Source: RBG-16-66-20 sp036262835
GTDB lineage: Bacteria > Pseudomonadota > Gammaproteobacteria > Burkholderiales > SG8-39
NCBI GenBank assembly: GCA_036262835.1
Contig: DATAID010000012.1
Coordinates: 1 to 64,000 of the forward strand
Reading direction: 5' to 3'
DNA: 64,000 nt
This document shows positions 44,033 through 52,955 of this stretch, piece by piece. The stretch's first letter is position 1. Every line of letters starts with the position of its first letter. Position numbers and translations under genes: made by a program. The notes beneath the pieces are model-generated. The model was not told where the DNA came from and did no database searches. It worked only from the letters and a program-made list of their open reading frames with translations.

Positions 44033-44631
44033 GCGCGCGCCTCGCGCGTGCAGCCGAGATCCCTCAGGAGGCCGTCTTCCACGCCATAGATCCAGCCATG
44101 CACCGCGAGCGCGCGGCCGGCATTCCAGGCATCCTGCACCACGGTGGCCTCGCACACGTGGCGAACCTGCTCGATCACGTTCAGCTCGCACAGGCGCCGC
44201 TCGCGCGCGCCGGGCTCGCGGATCGCGTCGAGCTCGGCGGCGTGGTTTGCGCGCACGTCCTGCACATGCCGCAGCCAGTTTTCGGCGAGCCCGACCTTCT
44301 GCGAGGTGAGCGCGGCGTGCACGCCGCTGCAGCCGTAGTGGCCGCAAACGATCACATGGCGCACCTTCAGCAGGTCCACGGCGAACTGCAGCACCGAGAG
44401 GCAATTCAAGTCGGTGTGCACGACGAGGTTGGCGACGTTGCGATGGACGAACACTTCTCCTGGCGCGAGCCCGGTAATCTGGTTGGCCGGTACCCGGCTG
44501 TCGGAGCAGCCGATCCACAGAAACTCGGGCGACTGCTGGCGCGCCAGGCCGGCGAAGAAGTCCGGATCGACCTTGCGGATGCCCTCGGCCCAGGCGCGGT
44601 TGCGCTTGAAGAGCTCGTCGACCCCGGTCAC
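44029..44631 (-). CDS. can: Beta-class carbonic anhydrase
   Basis: A 200-residue enzyme. Zinc ligands are Cys42, His98 and Cys101, with the Asp44/Arg46 dyad (CSDSRVP), the same numbering as E. coli Can. It interconverts CO2 and bicarbonate. In this operon it can feed bicarbonate to the biotin carboxylase LiuD; that link is inferred. It overlaps isovaleryl-CoA dehydrogenase upstream and the thioesterase downstream by 4 bases each. Confidence 0.95.
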   Translation of the reverse strand: MTGVDELFKRNRAWAEGIRKVDPDFFAGLARQQSPEFLWIGCSDSRVPANQITGLAPGEVFVHRNVANLVVHTDLNCLSVLQFAVDLLKVRHVIVCGHYGCSGVHAALTSQKVGLAENWLRHVQDVRANHAAELDAIREPGARERRLCELNVIEQVRHVCEATVVQDAWNAGRALAVHGWIYGVEDGLLRDLGCTREARA

Positions 44632-45779
44632 TTGGTTTCCTCAAAGAGCTCACGGCCGATCAGCCAGCGGCGGATTTCCGAGGTTCCCGCGCCGATTTCG
44701 TAGAGCTTCGCATCGCGCCAGAGGCGTCCGGTCGGAGTCTCGTTGATGTAGCCCATGCCGCCCATCGCCTGGATCGCCTCGCCCGCCATCCAGGTCGCCT
44801 TTTCGGCGGCGTAAAGGATCGCGCCCGCGGCATCCTTGCGCGTGGTTTCGTTCCGATCGAGCGCCTGGCCGACCGCGTAGACGTAGGCGCGGCAGGCGGA
44901 GAACGTGGTGTACATGTCGGCGAGCTTGCCCTGCATGAGCTGGAATTCGCCGATCGACTGGCCGAACTGCTTTCGCTCGTGCACGTAGGGAACGACCACG
45001 TCCAGGCACGCCGCCATGAGGCCGAGCGGGCCCGCGGCGAGCACCGCGCGCTCGTAATCGAGGCCCGACATGAGCACCTTCACGCCTTCGCCTTCCCTGC
45101 CCAAAACGTTTTCCACGGGTACTTCGCAATCGCGAAACACGAGCTCGCAGGTGTTCGAGCCGCGCATGCCCAATTTGTCCAGCTTCTGCGCGGTCGAGAA
45201 GCCCTTCATGCCTTTCTCGACCAGGAACGCGGTGATGCCGCGGTCGCTCGTCTTGCCGTAGATCACGAGCACATTGGCGTCCGGCCCGTTGGTGATCCAC
45301 ATCTTGTTGCCGTTCAGCACGTACCGGTCGCCCCGCCGCTCGGCACGCAGGCGCATGCCGACGACGTCCGACCCCGCGCCGGGCTCGGACATCGCGAGCG
45401 CGCCGACGTGATCGCCCGAGACGAGCTTCGGCAGGTATTTTCTCTTCTGCGCCTCCGAGCCGTTGCGCCGGATCTGATTCACGCACAGGTTGGAGTGCGC
45501 GCCGTAGGAAAGGCCGATCGCGCCCGAGGCGCGCGAGAGCTCTTCCATGGCCACGATGTGGGCGAGGTAGCCCATCTGCGTGCCGCCGTATTCTTCCTCG
45601 ACCGTGATGCCGAGCAGCCCGAGCGCGCCGAGCTTCTTCCACAGGTCGGCGGGGAAGTCGTTCGCGCGCTCGACTTCGGCGGCGCGCGGCGCGATTTCCT
45701 TCAGGGCGAAATCGCGCACGGTCTCGCGCAGCATCGAGATGGTTTCGCCGTGATCGAAGCGCAGGAAGGGGAGGTCCAT
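44628..45779 (-). CDS. liuA: Isovaleryl-CoA dehydrogenase
   Basis: A 383-residue acyl-CoA dehydrogenase, the first enzyme of the liu pathway. The catalytic base is Glu243 in LDYERAVLAAGPLG, the helix position specific to isovaleryl-CoA dehydrogenases. The usual C-terminal Glu is replaced (IGAGTSEIRRWLIGRELF). MSEPGAGSDVVGMR is the FAD loop. Its start lies 21 bases after the operator palindrome, so it is the first gene under LiuR control after liuR itself. Confidence 0.95.
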   Translation of the reverse strand: MDLPFLRFDHGETISMLRETVRDFALKEIAPRAAEVERANDFPADLWKKLGALGLLGITVEEEYGGTQMGYLAHIVAMEELSRASGAIGLSYGAHSNLCVNQIRRNGSEAQKRKYLPKLVSGDHVGALAMSEPGAGSDVVGMRLRAERRGDRYVLNGNKMWITNGPDANVLVIYGKTSDRGITAFLVEKGMKGFSTAQKLDKLGMRGSNTCELVFRDCEVPVENVLGREGEGVKVLMSGLDYERAVLAAGPLGLMAACLDVVVPYVHERKQFGQSIGEFQLMQGKLADMYTTFSACRAYVYAVGQALDRNETTRKDAAGAILYAAEKATWMAGEAIQAMGGMGYINETPTGRLWRDAKLYEIGAGTSEIRRWLIGRELFEETK

Positions 45780-45793
45780 GGAGGCCCGCTAGG

Positions 45794-45822
45794 CTACTTT
45801 ACGTTTACGTAAACGTCAATTT
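45794..45822 (-). promoter_or_regulatory. LiuR operator/promoter upstream of liuA
   Basis: The same 29 bp as the site before icmF, read on the minus strand. The palindrome ACGTTTACGTAAACGT is at 45801-45816, with TTGACG (-35) on one side, a 17-base spacer and a weak TAGCCT (-10). The stop codon of liuR (45816-45818) lies inside it, so the liu operon can be transcribed from here separately from liuR. Confidence 0.87.
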
Positions 45823-46214
45823 CGCTTGAGCTGCTTTTTTATCTTCTTTTCAAAGGCTTGCAGCTCGGAAAGCTGGGCTTCGATGTCCGCCCGCTGCTGC
45901 AGCAGGCTGCCCGTGTGTTCCTGCAGCACGGCGAGGAAACGCTCGAGCTGCGGGCGCTCGTCACGCCCCGGCTCGTACAGGTCGATCAGCTCGCGGATCT
46001 CGGAAAGGGAAAGCCCCAGGCGCTTGCCGCGCAGCGTGAGCTTGAGGCGGGTTCGATCGCGCGGCGAGTAGATGCGGCGCTGGCCGTCGCGCTTGGGCGC
46101 GAGGAGGCCGTGGTCCTCATAAAAGCGGATCGCGCGGGGGGTGACGTCGAACTCGCGCGCGAGCTCGCTGATCGAATACTCGCTGCGCTCCGTGGAGGAA
46201 AGCTCTTCGTTCAT
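45816..46214 (-). CDS. liuR: MerR-family regulator of the liu operon
   Basis: A 132-residue regulator. The winged helix is YSISELAREFDVTPRAIRFY, then EDHGLLAPKRDGQRRIYS, typical of MerR. Residues about 80-130 are a coiled-coil dimer helix ending KKIKKQLKRN, with no Cys pair, so it should sense a small molecule rather than a metal. The ATG at 46214 (MNEELSS) gives the family's usual length. LiuR homologues respond to branched-chain acyl-CoA intermediates. It is directly upstream of, and colinear with, liuA. It diverges from the MBL gene with 70 bases between starts. Confidence 0.93.
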   Translation of the reverse strand: MNEELSSTERSEYSISELAREFDVTPRAIRFYEDHGLLAPKRDGQRRIYSPRDRTRLKLTLRGKRLGLSLSEIRELIDLYEPGRDERPQLERFLAVLQEHTGSLLQQRADIEAQLSELQAFEKKIKKQLKRN

Positions 46215-46284
46215 GCGCCGGGTTGCCCCCGATGCTGCGCTGCGGCGATAATCGCGGCCGGAGGGCGAATTGTAGCTCTTGCCC

Positions 46285-47352
46285 ATGCCCCTACACGCTT
46301 CCAGCGCTTCCCCGATCGAGTACCCCTTCGCCACTCCGCCCGCGCCCGGCGCGGCGGCCGAGGTCGCGCCCGGCGTGCGCTGGCTGCGCATGAAGCTGCC
46401 CTTCGCGCTCGATCACATCAACGTCTGGGCGCTCGAGGACGACAACGGGTGGACGATCGTCGACACGGGCCTGGGCAACGACGCGACACGCGCGCTCTGG
46501 GACGCGGCATTTTCTTCCAGCTTGGGCAAGCCCGTTCGGCGCGTCATGGTGACTCACTACCATCCCGACCATGCCGGCAATGCAGGATGGTTGTGCGCCC
46601 GATTCGGCGCGGAGCTCTGGATGTCGCGCGCCGAGTACCTTACGGTGCACGCCGCGCGCCACGGGGCGGCGGGCTACTCCACCGAGGCGCAGATCGCGCT
46701 CTTTCGCTCCAACGGCCTCGCCGAGGCGACGAGCAAGGAGCTTCTTGCGCGCGGCGACCTTTATCGCAAGCTCGTGCCGGACTTTCCGTTTGCGCACAAG
46801 CGCATCTTCGAGCGCGAGGAGATCGCGATCGGCGGGCGCAAATGGCGCGTCCTCTTCGGCTACGGCCACTCGCCCGAGCACGTCTCGCTTTATTCGAGCG
46901 AGGCCAACGTGCTGATCGCGGGCGACATGCTGCTGCCGCGCATCTCGACCAACGTCGCCGTGCGCCCGGTCGATCCCTGGTCGAATCCGCTCAGGCTCTT
47001 CCTCGAGTCGATCGGCCGGTATGACGACCTGCCGGCGAACGTGCTGGTGCTGCCCTCGCACGGCCTTCCGTTTCGCGGCGCGCATGGCCGCGTGGCGCAG
47101 CTGAAGGCGCACCACGCCGAGCGCCTGGGCGAGCTCGAGGCCGCTTGCCGCGCGGCGCCGCGCTCGGCGGCGGACGTGCTGGAAGTGCTCTTCCGGCGCA
47201 AGCTCGACTCGAACCAGATTTTTTTCGCCATGGGCGAGGCGATCGCCCATCTGCATTGGCTGCAGTACGACGGCAGGCTCGCGCGCGCGGTCGACGAGGA
47301 CGGCGTCGCGCGCTTTTCATCCCGCATTTCATCCTCCCAGAAGGAGACATGA
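46285..47352 (+). CDS. MBL-fold metallo-hydrolase
   Basis: A 355-residue metallo-beta-lactamase-fold protein. The metal-binding HxHxDH is His91-x-His93-x-Asp95-His96 (THYHPDHAG), a second His lies in GYGHSPEH, the bridging Asp in IAGDMLLP, and the last His in PSHGLPF. The C-terminal extension (VAQLKAHHAERLGELEAACR) resembles the helical tail of lactonase-like and LACTB2-like MBL proteins. The likely role is hydrolysis of a thioester or ester. The stop overlaps the phaC start region. Confidence 0.88.
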   Translation: MPLHASSASPIEYPFATPPAPGAAAEVAPGVRWLRMKLPFALDHINVWALEDDNGWTIVDTGLGNDATRALWDAAFSSSLGKPVRRVMVTHYHPDHAGNAGWLCARFGAELWMSRAEYLTVHAARHGAAGYSTEAQIALFRSNGLAEATSKELLARGDLYRKLVPDFPFAHKRIFEREEIAIGGRKWRVLFGYGHSPEHVSLYSSEANVLIAGDMLLPRISTNVAVRPVDPWSNPLRLFLESIGRYDDLPANVLVLPSHGLPFRGAHGRVAQLKAHHAERLGELEAACRAAPRSAADVLEVLFRRKLDSNQIFFAMGEAIAHLHWLQYDGRLARAVDEDGVARFSSRISSSQKET

Positions 47353-49145
47353 TGGAACTCCAGGCCCGGACCCCGGACCCCGAAGAAACCGCGCGCGTGC
47401 TGCGGGAAGTGGCCGAGCGCTCGGCCAAGATTTTGGGCGAGTACGCCGGCAAGAACGTCGCCTCGAGCCTGTCGGCCGCGACGAGCGACGAGCTCGGCAT
47501 CGCCAAGGCCTACATGGACCTGTACGCGCGCATGCTCTCCGACCCCGCGGCGCTCGCCGCCTTCTCGACCAACCTCATGCTCGATTACGCCCGTCTCTGG
47601 CAGGCGAGCTGGATGAAGATGCTCGGCATGGAGGCGCCGCCCGTGGCCGAGCCGGCGAAGGGCGACGCGCGCTTCAAGGATTCCGACTGGAGCTCGAACT
47701 TTCTCTTCGACTACCTGAAGCAGTCCTACCTGATCACCGCGCGCCACATCCAGAAAGCCGTGGCGGACATCGACGGGCTGCCGCCCGAGTCGCAGAAAAA
47801 GGTCGCGTTCTTCACGCGGCAGTACGTGGATGCGCTCTCGCCCACCAATTTCGCGCTCACCAATCCGCAGGTCCTGCGCGAGACCGTGTCGAGCGGAGGC
47901 CAGAACCTGCTGAAGGGCCTCGCCAACCTGCTTGCCGACATCGAGAAGGGCGAGGGAAGCCTGCGCATCAGCATGACCGACGAGAGCGCGTTCCAGCTCG
48001 GCAAGAACGTCGCCACCACGCCGGGCAAGGTCGTGCACCAGACCGATCTCATGCAGCTCATCCAGTACCAGCCGAGCACGGCCGAGGTGTATCGCACGCC
48101 GCTCGTCATCGTTCCGCCCTGGATCAACAAGTACTACATCCTCGATCTGCGCGCGACCAACTCGTTCATCAAGTACGCGGTCGACAAGGGCCACACCGTG
48201 TTCGTGCTCTCGTGGGTGAACCCGGATGCGCGCCTCGCGCAAAAGGGCTTCGAGGACTACATGCACGAAGGTACGCTCGCCGCGCTGGAAGCCGCCGAGA
48301 AGGCGACCGGCGAGAACAAGGTGAACTTCATCGGCTACTGCCTGGGCGGCACCTTGCTCGGCGCGACGCTGGGGTATCTCGCCCAGAAAAAGCAGCTGAA
48401 GCGGGTCAACAGCGCCACGTTCTTCGTGAGCCTGCTCGACTTCTCGCAACCGGGCGAGCTCGGGGTCTTCATCGACGAGGCGCAGGTGGAGAACCTGGAA
48501 AAGAAGATGAACGAGCGCGGCTACCTCGAGGGCACGGAGATGGCCTCGACCTTCAACCTGCTGCGCTCGAACGACCTCGTCTGGTCGTTCGTCATCAACA
48601 ACTATCTGCTCGGCAAGAACCCGTTTCCGTTCGACCTGCTGTACTGGAACGCGGATTCGACGCGCATGCCGGCGCGCATGCACAGCTTCTACCTGCGCAA
48701 CATGTACATCAAGAACAAGCTCGGGGAGCCGGGCGGCATCTCGCTTTCCGGCGTGCCGATCGACCTCTCGAAGGTGGATGTGCCGGCGTACTTCATCTCG
48801 ACGGCCGAAGACCACATCTCGCCCTGGAAGACGACCTACAAGGGCTCGAAATACCTCTCGGGGCAGGTGCGCTTCGTCCTTGGCGGCTCGGGCCACATCG
48901 CGGGCATCATCAACCCGCCGGCGGCAAAGAAGTATTGCTACTGGACGAGCGACGCGCGCCCGGATACCGCGGACGAATGGTTCAAGGGAGCGACCCAGCA
49001 CCCCGGTTCGTGGTGGGACGACTGGCAGAAGTGGATCGCGGAAAGGAATGGAGACGAAAAGACGCCCTCGCGCATCCCCGCCAACGCGCTCGAGGACGCG
49101 CCGGGCAGCTACGTGAGGCTCAGGCTCGGCTCGGCGAGGTCCTGA
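47352..49145 (+). CDS. phaC: Class I polyhydroxyalkanoate synthase
   Basis: A 597-residue synthase that polymerises hydroxyacyl-CoA into storage granules. The lipase-box Cys330 (GYCLGGT), Asp487 (STAEDHIS) and His515 (GSGHIAG) form the catalytic triad. The N-terminal PhaC_N domain precedes it. Length is that of class I (about 590). Of two adjacent Met codons the second (47352) has the better spacing from AAGGAG. It is coupled to the MBL gene. No phaA/phaB directly follows, but a thiolase lies in the nearby liu operon. Confidence 0.95.
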   Translation: MELQARTPDPEETARVLREVAERSAKILGEYAGKNVASSLSAATSDELGIAKAYMDLYARMLSDPAALAAFSTNLMLDYARLWQASWMKMLGMEAPPVAEPAKGDARFKDSDWSSNFLFDYLKQSYLITARHIQKAVADIDGLPPESQKKVAFFTRQYVDALSPTNFALTNPQVLRETVSSGGQNLLKGLANLLADIEKGEGSLRISMTDESAFQLGKNVATTPGKVVHQTDLMQLIQYQPSTAEVYRTPLVIVPPWINKYYILDLRATNSFIKYAVDKGHTVFVLSWVNPDARLAQKGFEDYMHEGTLAALEAAEKATGENKVNFIGYCLGGTLLGATLGYLAQKKQLKRVNSATFFVSLLDFSQPGELGVFIDEAQVENLEKKMNERGYLEGTEMASTFNLLRSNDLVWSFVINNYLLGKNPFPFDLLYWNADSTRMPARMHSFYLRNMYIKNKLGEPGGISLSGVPIDLSKVDVPAYFISTAEDHISPWKTTYKGSKYLSGQVRFVLGGSGHIAGIINPPAAKKYCYWTSDARPDTADEWFKGATQHPGSWWDDWQKWIAERNGDEKTPSRIPANALEDAPGSYVRLRLGSARS

Positions 49146-49149
49146 GAGC

Positions 49150-50403
49150 TCACGCCGGCGCCATTCCGGGCCGGGCGGCGCCGCGGCGTTGCCCCGGCGG
49201 GCGCTCGTCCATCAGCCACTGCAGCGTGAAGGCGGTCAGGCCGACGGCGATCAGCGCGCCCCAGGCGAAGTCGTAGTTGCCGCTGCGCGCGAATACCAGA
49301 CCGCCCATCCAGGCGCCGAAGAACGAGCCCAGCTGGTGGCTGAGGAACACCACCCCGTAGAGGCTGCCGAAGTGCTGCAAGCCGAAGACGCGGCCGAGGA
49401 TGCCCGCGACCAGCGGCGAGACGCCAAGCCAGAGCGCGCCCATCGCGGCGGCGAAGACGAGCGTGCTCGCCGGGCTGATCGGCGCGACCAGGAACCCGAT
49501 GATGAAGAGCGTGCGCAGCAGGTAGATGAGCGCGAGCAGGTGCTTCTGGCTGTAGCGCGCGCCGAGCAGGCCGAAGCCGTAGGTGCCGAAGGCGTTGAAA
49601 AGCCCGATCAGGCCGAGCGCGGTCGCGCTCACGCCGGGGGCGATGCCGCACAGCTGCAGGTAGGCGGGCAGGTGCGTGGTCAGGAAGACGAGCTGGAAGC
49701 CGCAAGCGAAGAACGCGAGCGTCATGAAAAGATAGCCGCGGTGGTTGAGGGCGCCGCGCAGCGCCGCGCGCAGCGATTGCGCGCGCGCGCCCGGTGCTGC
49801 GGCCGACTGCGACGGGTCGGCGTTCAGCGTGATGGCAAGTCCCTTGATCGGCAGCGCGAACACCACCATGGAGCTCGCGATCGCCGCAAAGGCGGCGAGC
49901 GCGACCTGCCAGCCGAATTCATTGATGAGCGCCTGCCCGATCGGGGCGAGCAGCATCGTGCCGATCGAGCCGGAAGCGGCGACGATGCCCACGGTCTGGG
50001 TGCGCCTCGCCTCCGGAGCGGCGCGCATGACCACGCCGTTCAGCACGCCGAAGGCGGTGCCCGCCGTGCCGATCCCGAGCAGGAAACCCGCGATGTCAAG
50101 CCCGAGCTCGCCGTGCGAAAACACCATCAGCAGCATGCCGGCCGAATACGCGAGCGCGGTGCAGATGAGGATCGGCCTCGGACCGTGCCGGTCGGCAAGC
50201 GCCCCGACGAAGGGCTGCGCGACGCCCCAGACGATGTTCTGCAGCGCGATGGCGAAGCCGAACGCCGCCGCCGAAACGCCCGCGTCGATCGCCATCGGCC
50301 GCATGAAGAGGCCCAGGCTCTGGCGCAGGCCCATGCAGAGCGAGATGATCACGCCGCTCAGCACCAGCAGCAGGATCATCGCGCGGCGATGGGATTTGCT
50401 CAT
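49150..50403 (-). CDS. Major facilitator superfamily transporter
   Basis: A 417-residue inner-membrane carrier with 12 predicted helices. The MFS signature in loop 2-3 is GALADRHGPRPIL. A second half follows a central loop with AAPGARAQSLRAALRG. It resembles OxlT/MCT-like oxalate:formate antiporter-type carriers. The start overlaps the binding-protein stop (ATGA), so the two are linked although they belong to different transport classes. The substrate is unknown. Confidence 0.87.
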   Translation of the reverse strand: MSKSHRRAMILLLVLSGVIISLCMGLRQSLGLFMRPMAIDAGVSAAAFGFAIALQNIVWGVAQPFVGALADRHGPRPILICTALAYSAGMLLMVFSHGELGLDIAGFLLGIGTAGTAFGVLNGVVMRAAPEARRTQTVGIVAASGSIGTMLLAPIGQALINEFGWQVALAAFAAIASSMVVFALPIKGLAITLNADPSQSAAAPGARAQSLRAALRGALNHRGYLFMTLAFFACGFQLVFLTTHLPAYLQLCGIAPGVSATALGLIGLFNAFGTYGFGLLGARYSQKHLLALIYLLRTLFIIGFLVAPISPASTLVFAAAMGALWLGVSPLVAGILGRVFGLQHFGSLYGVVFLSHQLGSFFGAWMGGLVFARSGNYDFAWGALIAVGLTAFTLQWLMDERPPGQRRGAARPGMAPA

Positions 50404-51398
50404 CGAGCCTTCACCTCGGGCATCTTGATCGTCTGGTCGAGCAGGCTGTTGGTATAGGCGGCCTTGACGTCGTAGGGCTTGTCGAGCTTGAAGTACTTCT
50501 CGATCAGCTCGTAGTCCGCCTCCATGCGCTTGGGGTCGAAGGCGCCGAGCGCGAAGGTACGCGCATAGTTGTCGCTCATCAGCTCCTTCACCCGCTCCCA
50601 CTGGTCGAGCTGAACCTGCAGGTCCTGCCCGCTCGAGGCGGCGACGAGCGCGTCGATGCACGGCCGGCCGTTCTTCACGCACTCGAGGTAGGCGCGCTGC
50701 GTCACCTTGACGAATCGCGCCACGGTGTCGCGGTGGGTCTTGAGGTAGTCGGCGCTGACGAGGATCGAGTTGCCGTACGGGTTCAGTCCCGCCTCGCGGA
50801 AGGCCATGTAGCCGAGGTTGGCGCCGAAGGTCTTCACCTTCAGGTCGTGGCCGTTGTAGAAGTCGGTGATCATGTCGACGGCGCCGGATTCGAGCGCCGC
50901 CACCTTGCCCTGCGCGGTGATGTTCACCCATTTCACCGAGTCGGCGGGAATGCCGACCGACTTCGCGAAGACCGGCCACATCACGCGCGCGGCATCCCCC
51001 GGCGGATTGCCGATCGAGTGGCCGGGGAAATCCTTGGCCGATTTGATCCCCGAGCGCTTGAGCCAGTAGATGCCGTAGGGCGAGTTCTCGTAGATCGCGA
51101 AGACGGCGACGGTCTCCGAGCCCTTGCCGCGCGCGACGAGCGCAGTGGCCATGTCGGAGATGCCGAGCGGGGTCTTGCCCGTGCCGACGCGCTGCACCGT
51201 CGCGTTCGATCCCTTGCCCGGCTCGATCTGCAGGTCGATGCCGGCTTCCTTGTACCAGCCCTTCGAAAGGCCGAAATAGAAGGGCGCGTGGTCGCCGCCG
51301 GGAATCCAGTTGAGAAGGAAGTCGACCCGCTCCTGGGCTGAGGCGGATGCCGCGAACAGCGCGGCGCAGAAAGCGACTGCGGAAAATGTCTTGCGCAT
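50400..51398 (-). CDS. NMT1/THI5-like ABC transporter substrate-binding protein
   Basis: A 332-residue periplasmic protein. It has a signal peptide (MRKTFSAVAFCAALFAASASA, trimmed near Ala21), then VDFLLNWIPGGDHAPFYFG, the typical start of the SsuA/ThiY-type NMT1 family, here as LLNWIPGGDHAPF. GGAGGG precedes the ATG at 51398. Homologues bind pyrimidines, aromatics or sulfonates. No matching permease or ATPase is adjacent; the gene is instead coupled to an MFS carrier. Confidence 0.88.
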   Translation of the reverse strand: MRKTFSAVAFCAALFAASASAQERVDFLLNWIPGGDHAPFYFGLSKGWYKEAGIDLQIEPGKGSNATVQRVGTGKTPLGISDMATALVARGKGSETVAVFAIYENSPYGIYWLKRSGIKSAKDFPGHSIGNPPGDAARVMWPVFAKSVGIPADSVKWVNITAQGKVAALESGAVDMITDFYNGHDLKVKTFGANLGYMAFREAGLNPYGNSILVSADYLKTHRDTVARFVKVTQRAYLECVKNGRPCIDALVAASSGQDLQVQLDQWERVKELMSDNYARTFALGAFDPKRMEADYELIEKYFKLDKPYDVKAAYTNSLLDQTIKMPEVKAR

Positions 51399-51426
51399 TT
51401 TGCCCTCCAAGGCTTGTTCGACGATC

Positions 51427-52158
51427 CTATAGCGAGCCCGCGAACTGCGCCAGATAGCGCAGCCCTTCGATCGCGCGCGGGCCGTACCAGGAGGTCATTT
51501 CTCCGTCGACGAGATGGACGGGCTTGCCGGTTTCTTCCCGCAGTTCCTTCACGTGGGGCTCGCGGAACCGGTAGGGCTCGGTCGAGAGCAGAATGACGTC
51601 CGCGTCCTTCGCGTCCAGCGTCTTCATTTTCGGATAGCGCGCCTCGGCGCGCTGCGGAACGGTTTGCAGGCCGAAGAGCGCGAGCGTGCGCGAAATGTAG
51701 GTGTCGCGCGAGACCGTCATCCAGGGATCCTTCCAGATCAGGTAGAGAACGCTTCTGCTCTTGAACTTCGTCGTTTTTATCCGGGCGAGTTCCGAAGAAA
51801 ACTTCTCGCAGAGCGCTTCGGCCGCCTGCTCCTTGCCAAACGCGGTCCCGATCTGACGGTAAAGCGCAAGATTGTCCTCGGGCGCGAGCGGGTGCGTCAC
51901 CAGGACGTTCGGCACGAACTCGGCAAGCGCGTCCGCGGTTTCCTTCCTGTTCTCGTCCACGTTGACGATGACGTGCGTGGGCGCAGCCTCGCGGACCTTC
52001 TTCAGGTTCACCGACTTCGTGCCGCCGACCTTGGGAATCGCCCGCACGGCGTCCCGGGGGTGAATGCAGAAGCCCGTGCGCCCGACGAGCTCGCCCGCAA
52101 GCCCGAGCTCGCACACGAGCTCGGTGATCGACGGAACGAGCGAGACGATTCGCGCCAG
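51427..52158 (-). CDS. BtuF-like cobalamin/helical-backbone metal-binding protein (start uncertain)
   Basis: About 243 residues of the periplasmic-binding-like type III fold: RIVSLVPSITELVCELGL, noted as IVSLVPSITEL, then LVGRTGFCIHP and LIWKDPWMTV. No signal peptide is visible, which points to a cytoplasmic cobalamin-binding or substrate-sensing relative rather than a true periplasmic BtuF. No ATG, GTG or TTG lies between the SDR stop and the first strand; CTG at 52158 is the best local start, while a TTG at 52257 would overlap the SDR by about 90 bases. Confidence 0.78.
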   Translation of the reverse strand: MARIVSLVPSITELVCELGLAGELVGRTGFCIHPRDAVRAIPKVGGTKSVNLKKVREAAPTHVIVNVDENRKETADALAEFVPNVLVTHPLAPEDNLALYRQIGTAFGKEQAAEALCEKFSSELARIKTTKFKSRSVLYLIWKDPWMTVSRDTYISRTLALFGLQTVPQRAEARYPKMKTLDAKDADVILLSTEPYRFREPHVKELREETGKPVHLVDGEMTSWYGPRAIEGLRYLAQFAGSL

Positions 52159-52163
52159 AGGAC

Positions 52164-52928
52164 CTAGATCTTCACTTCGCGCGACTTTCGCGGCGCGCGG
52201 CGGGCGAGGGCGTCGTAAAGGCGGGGCGGCATGAGACGCAGCAGTGCGAAGACCCAACCCATCTGCCAGGGAATGATCGCGAGCCGGCGCTTGGCGGCGA
52301 TGGCGAACGCGAAGCGCTGGGCCGCGTCGCTCGCGGACATGATGAAGGGCATGCGGTACTTGTTGACGCGCGTCATCGGCGTGTCGATGTAGCCCGGGCA
52401 GATCGTGACCACCGAGACGCCGCTGCCGGCGAGCTCGACGCGCAGCGCTTCCAGCCAGGTGCGCGCGGCGGACTTGGAGGCGCTGTAGGCGCTCGCGCCG
52501 GGGAGGCCGCGAAACCCCGCCACGCTCGCGATGCCGCAGAGCGTGCCGCGGCCGGCCGCCCGCATCGCGGGGGCAAAAGCGCCCAGCGTCGCCGCCAGGC
52601 CGATCACGTTCACGTCGATCACGCGGCGCAGCTTGTCGAGATCGCCGATCTCGTCCGCGCGCGTGCCGACGGAGATGCCCGCGTTGGCGATGACGAGATC
52701 GGGGGTGCCGAACTTCGCCATGAAATCGCGCGCGGCCTCAGCGAGGGCCGCCGCGTCGGTGACATCGCCCGCATAGATCGCGCTTCGCCCCGGCAGGCTG
52801 GCGGCGAGCTGCTCGAGCAGCTCGCGCCGGCGCGCGAACAGGCCGATCTCGGTATCGGGCGCGGCGTAGTGCCGCGCCAGCGCTTCGCCAATGCCGGTCG
52901 ATGCGCCGGTGATGAAGACTCTGCGAAT
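52164..52928 (-). CDS. Short-chain dehydrogenase (SDR), apparent ATT start
   Basis: About 254 residues. RRVFITGASTGIGEALARHY opens the fold, with the TGASTGIG cofactor loop, NAG, Ser in GIASVAGFRG, and YSASK as the YxxxK. The first ATG is far inside (52721) and would remove the cofactor site. The codon in front of Arg-Arg-Val is ATT (52928), one codon after an in-frame stop and a Leu codon. It is therefore either a rare ATT start or a point difference. No clear ribosome site lies upstream. It sits in the conserved argS, SPOR, dsbA run. Confidence 0.85.
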   Translation of the reverse strand: MRRVFITGASTGIGEALARHYAAPDTEIGLFARRRELLEQLAASLPGRSAIYAGDVTDAAALAEAARDFMAKFGTPDLVIANAGISVGTRADEIGDLDKLRRVIDVNVIGLAATLGAFAPAMRAAGRGTLCGIASVAGFRGLPGASAYSASKSAARTWLEALRVELAGSGVSVVTICPGYIDTPMTRVNKYRMPFIMSASDAAQRFAFAIAAKRRLAIIPWQMGWVFALLRLMPPRLYDALARRAPRKSREVKI

Positions 52929-52955
52929 GAGCTAAGCCCGGCCCCCGGCCCGGCT

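Noticed and set aside
49141..49152. Convergent ends of phaC and the MFS gene as a terminator
   Set aside because: Only GAGAGCTCA separates the stops; there is no stem of useful length.
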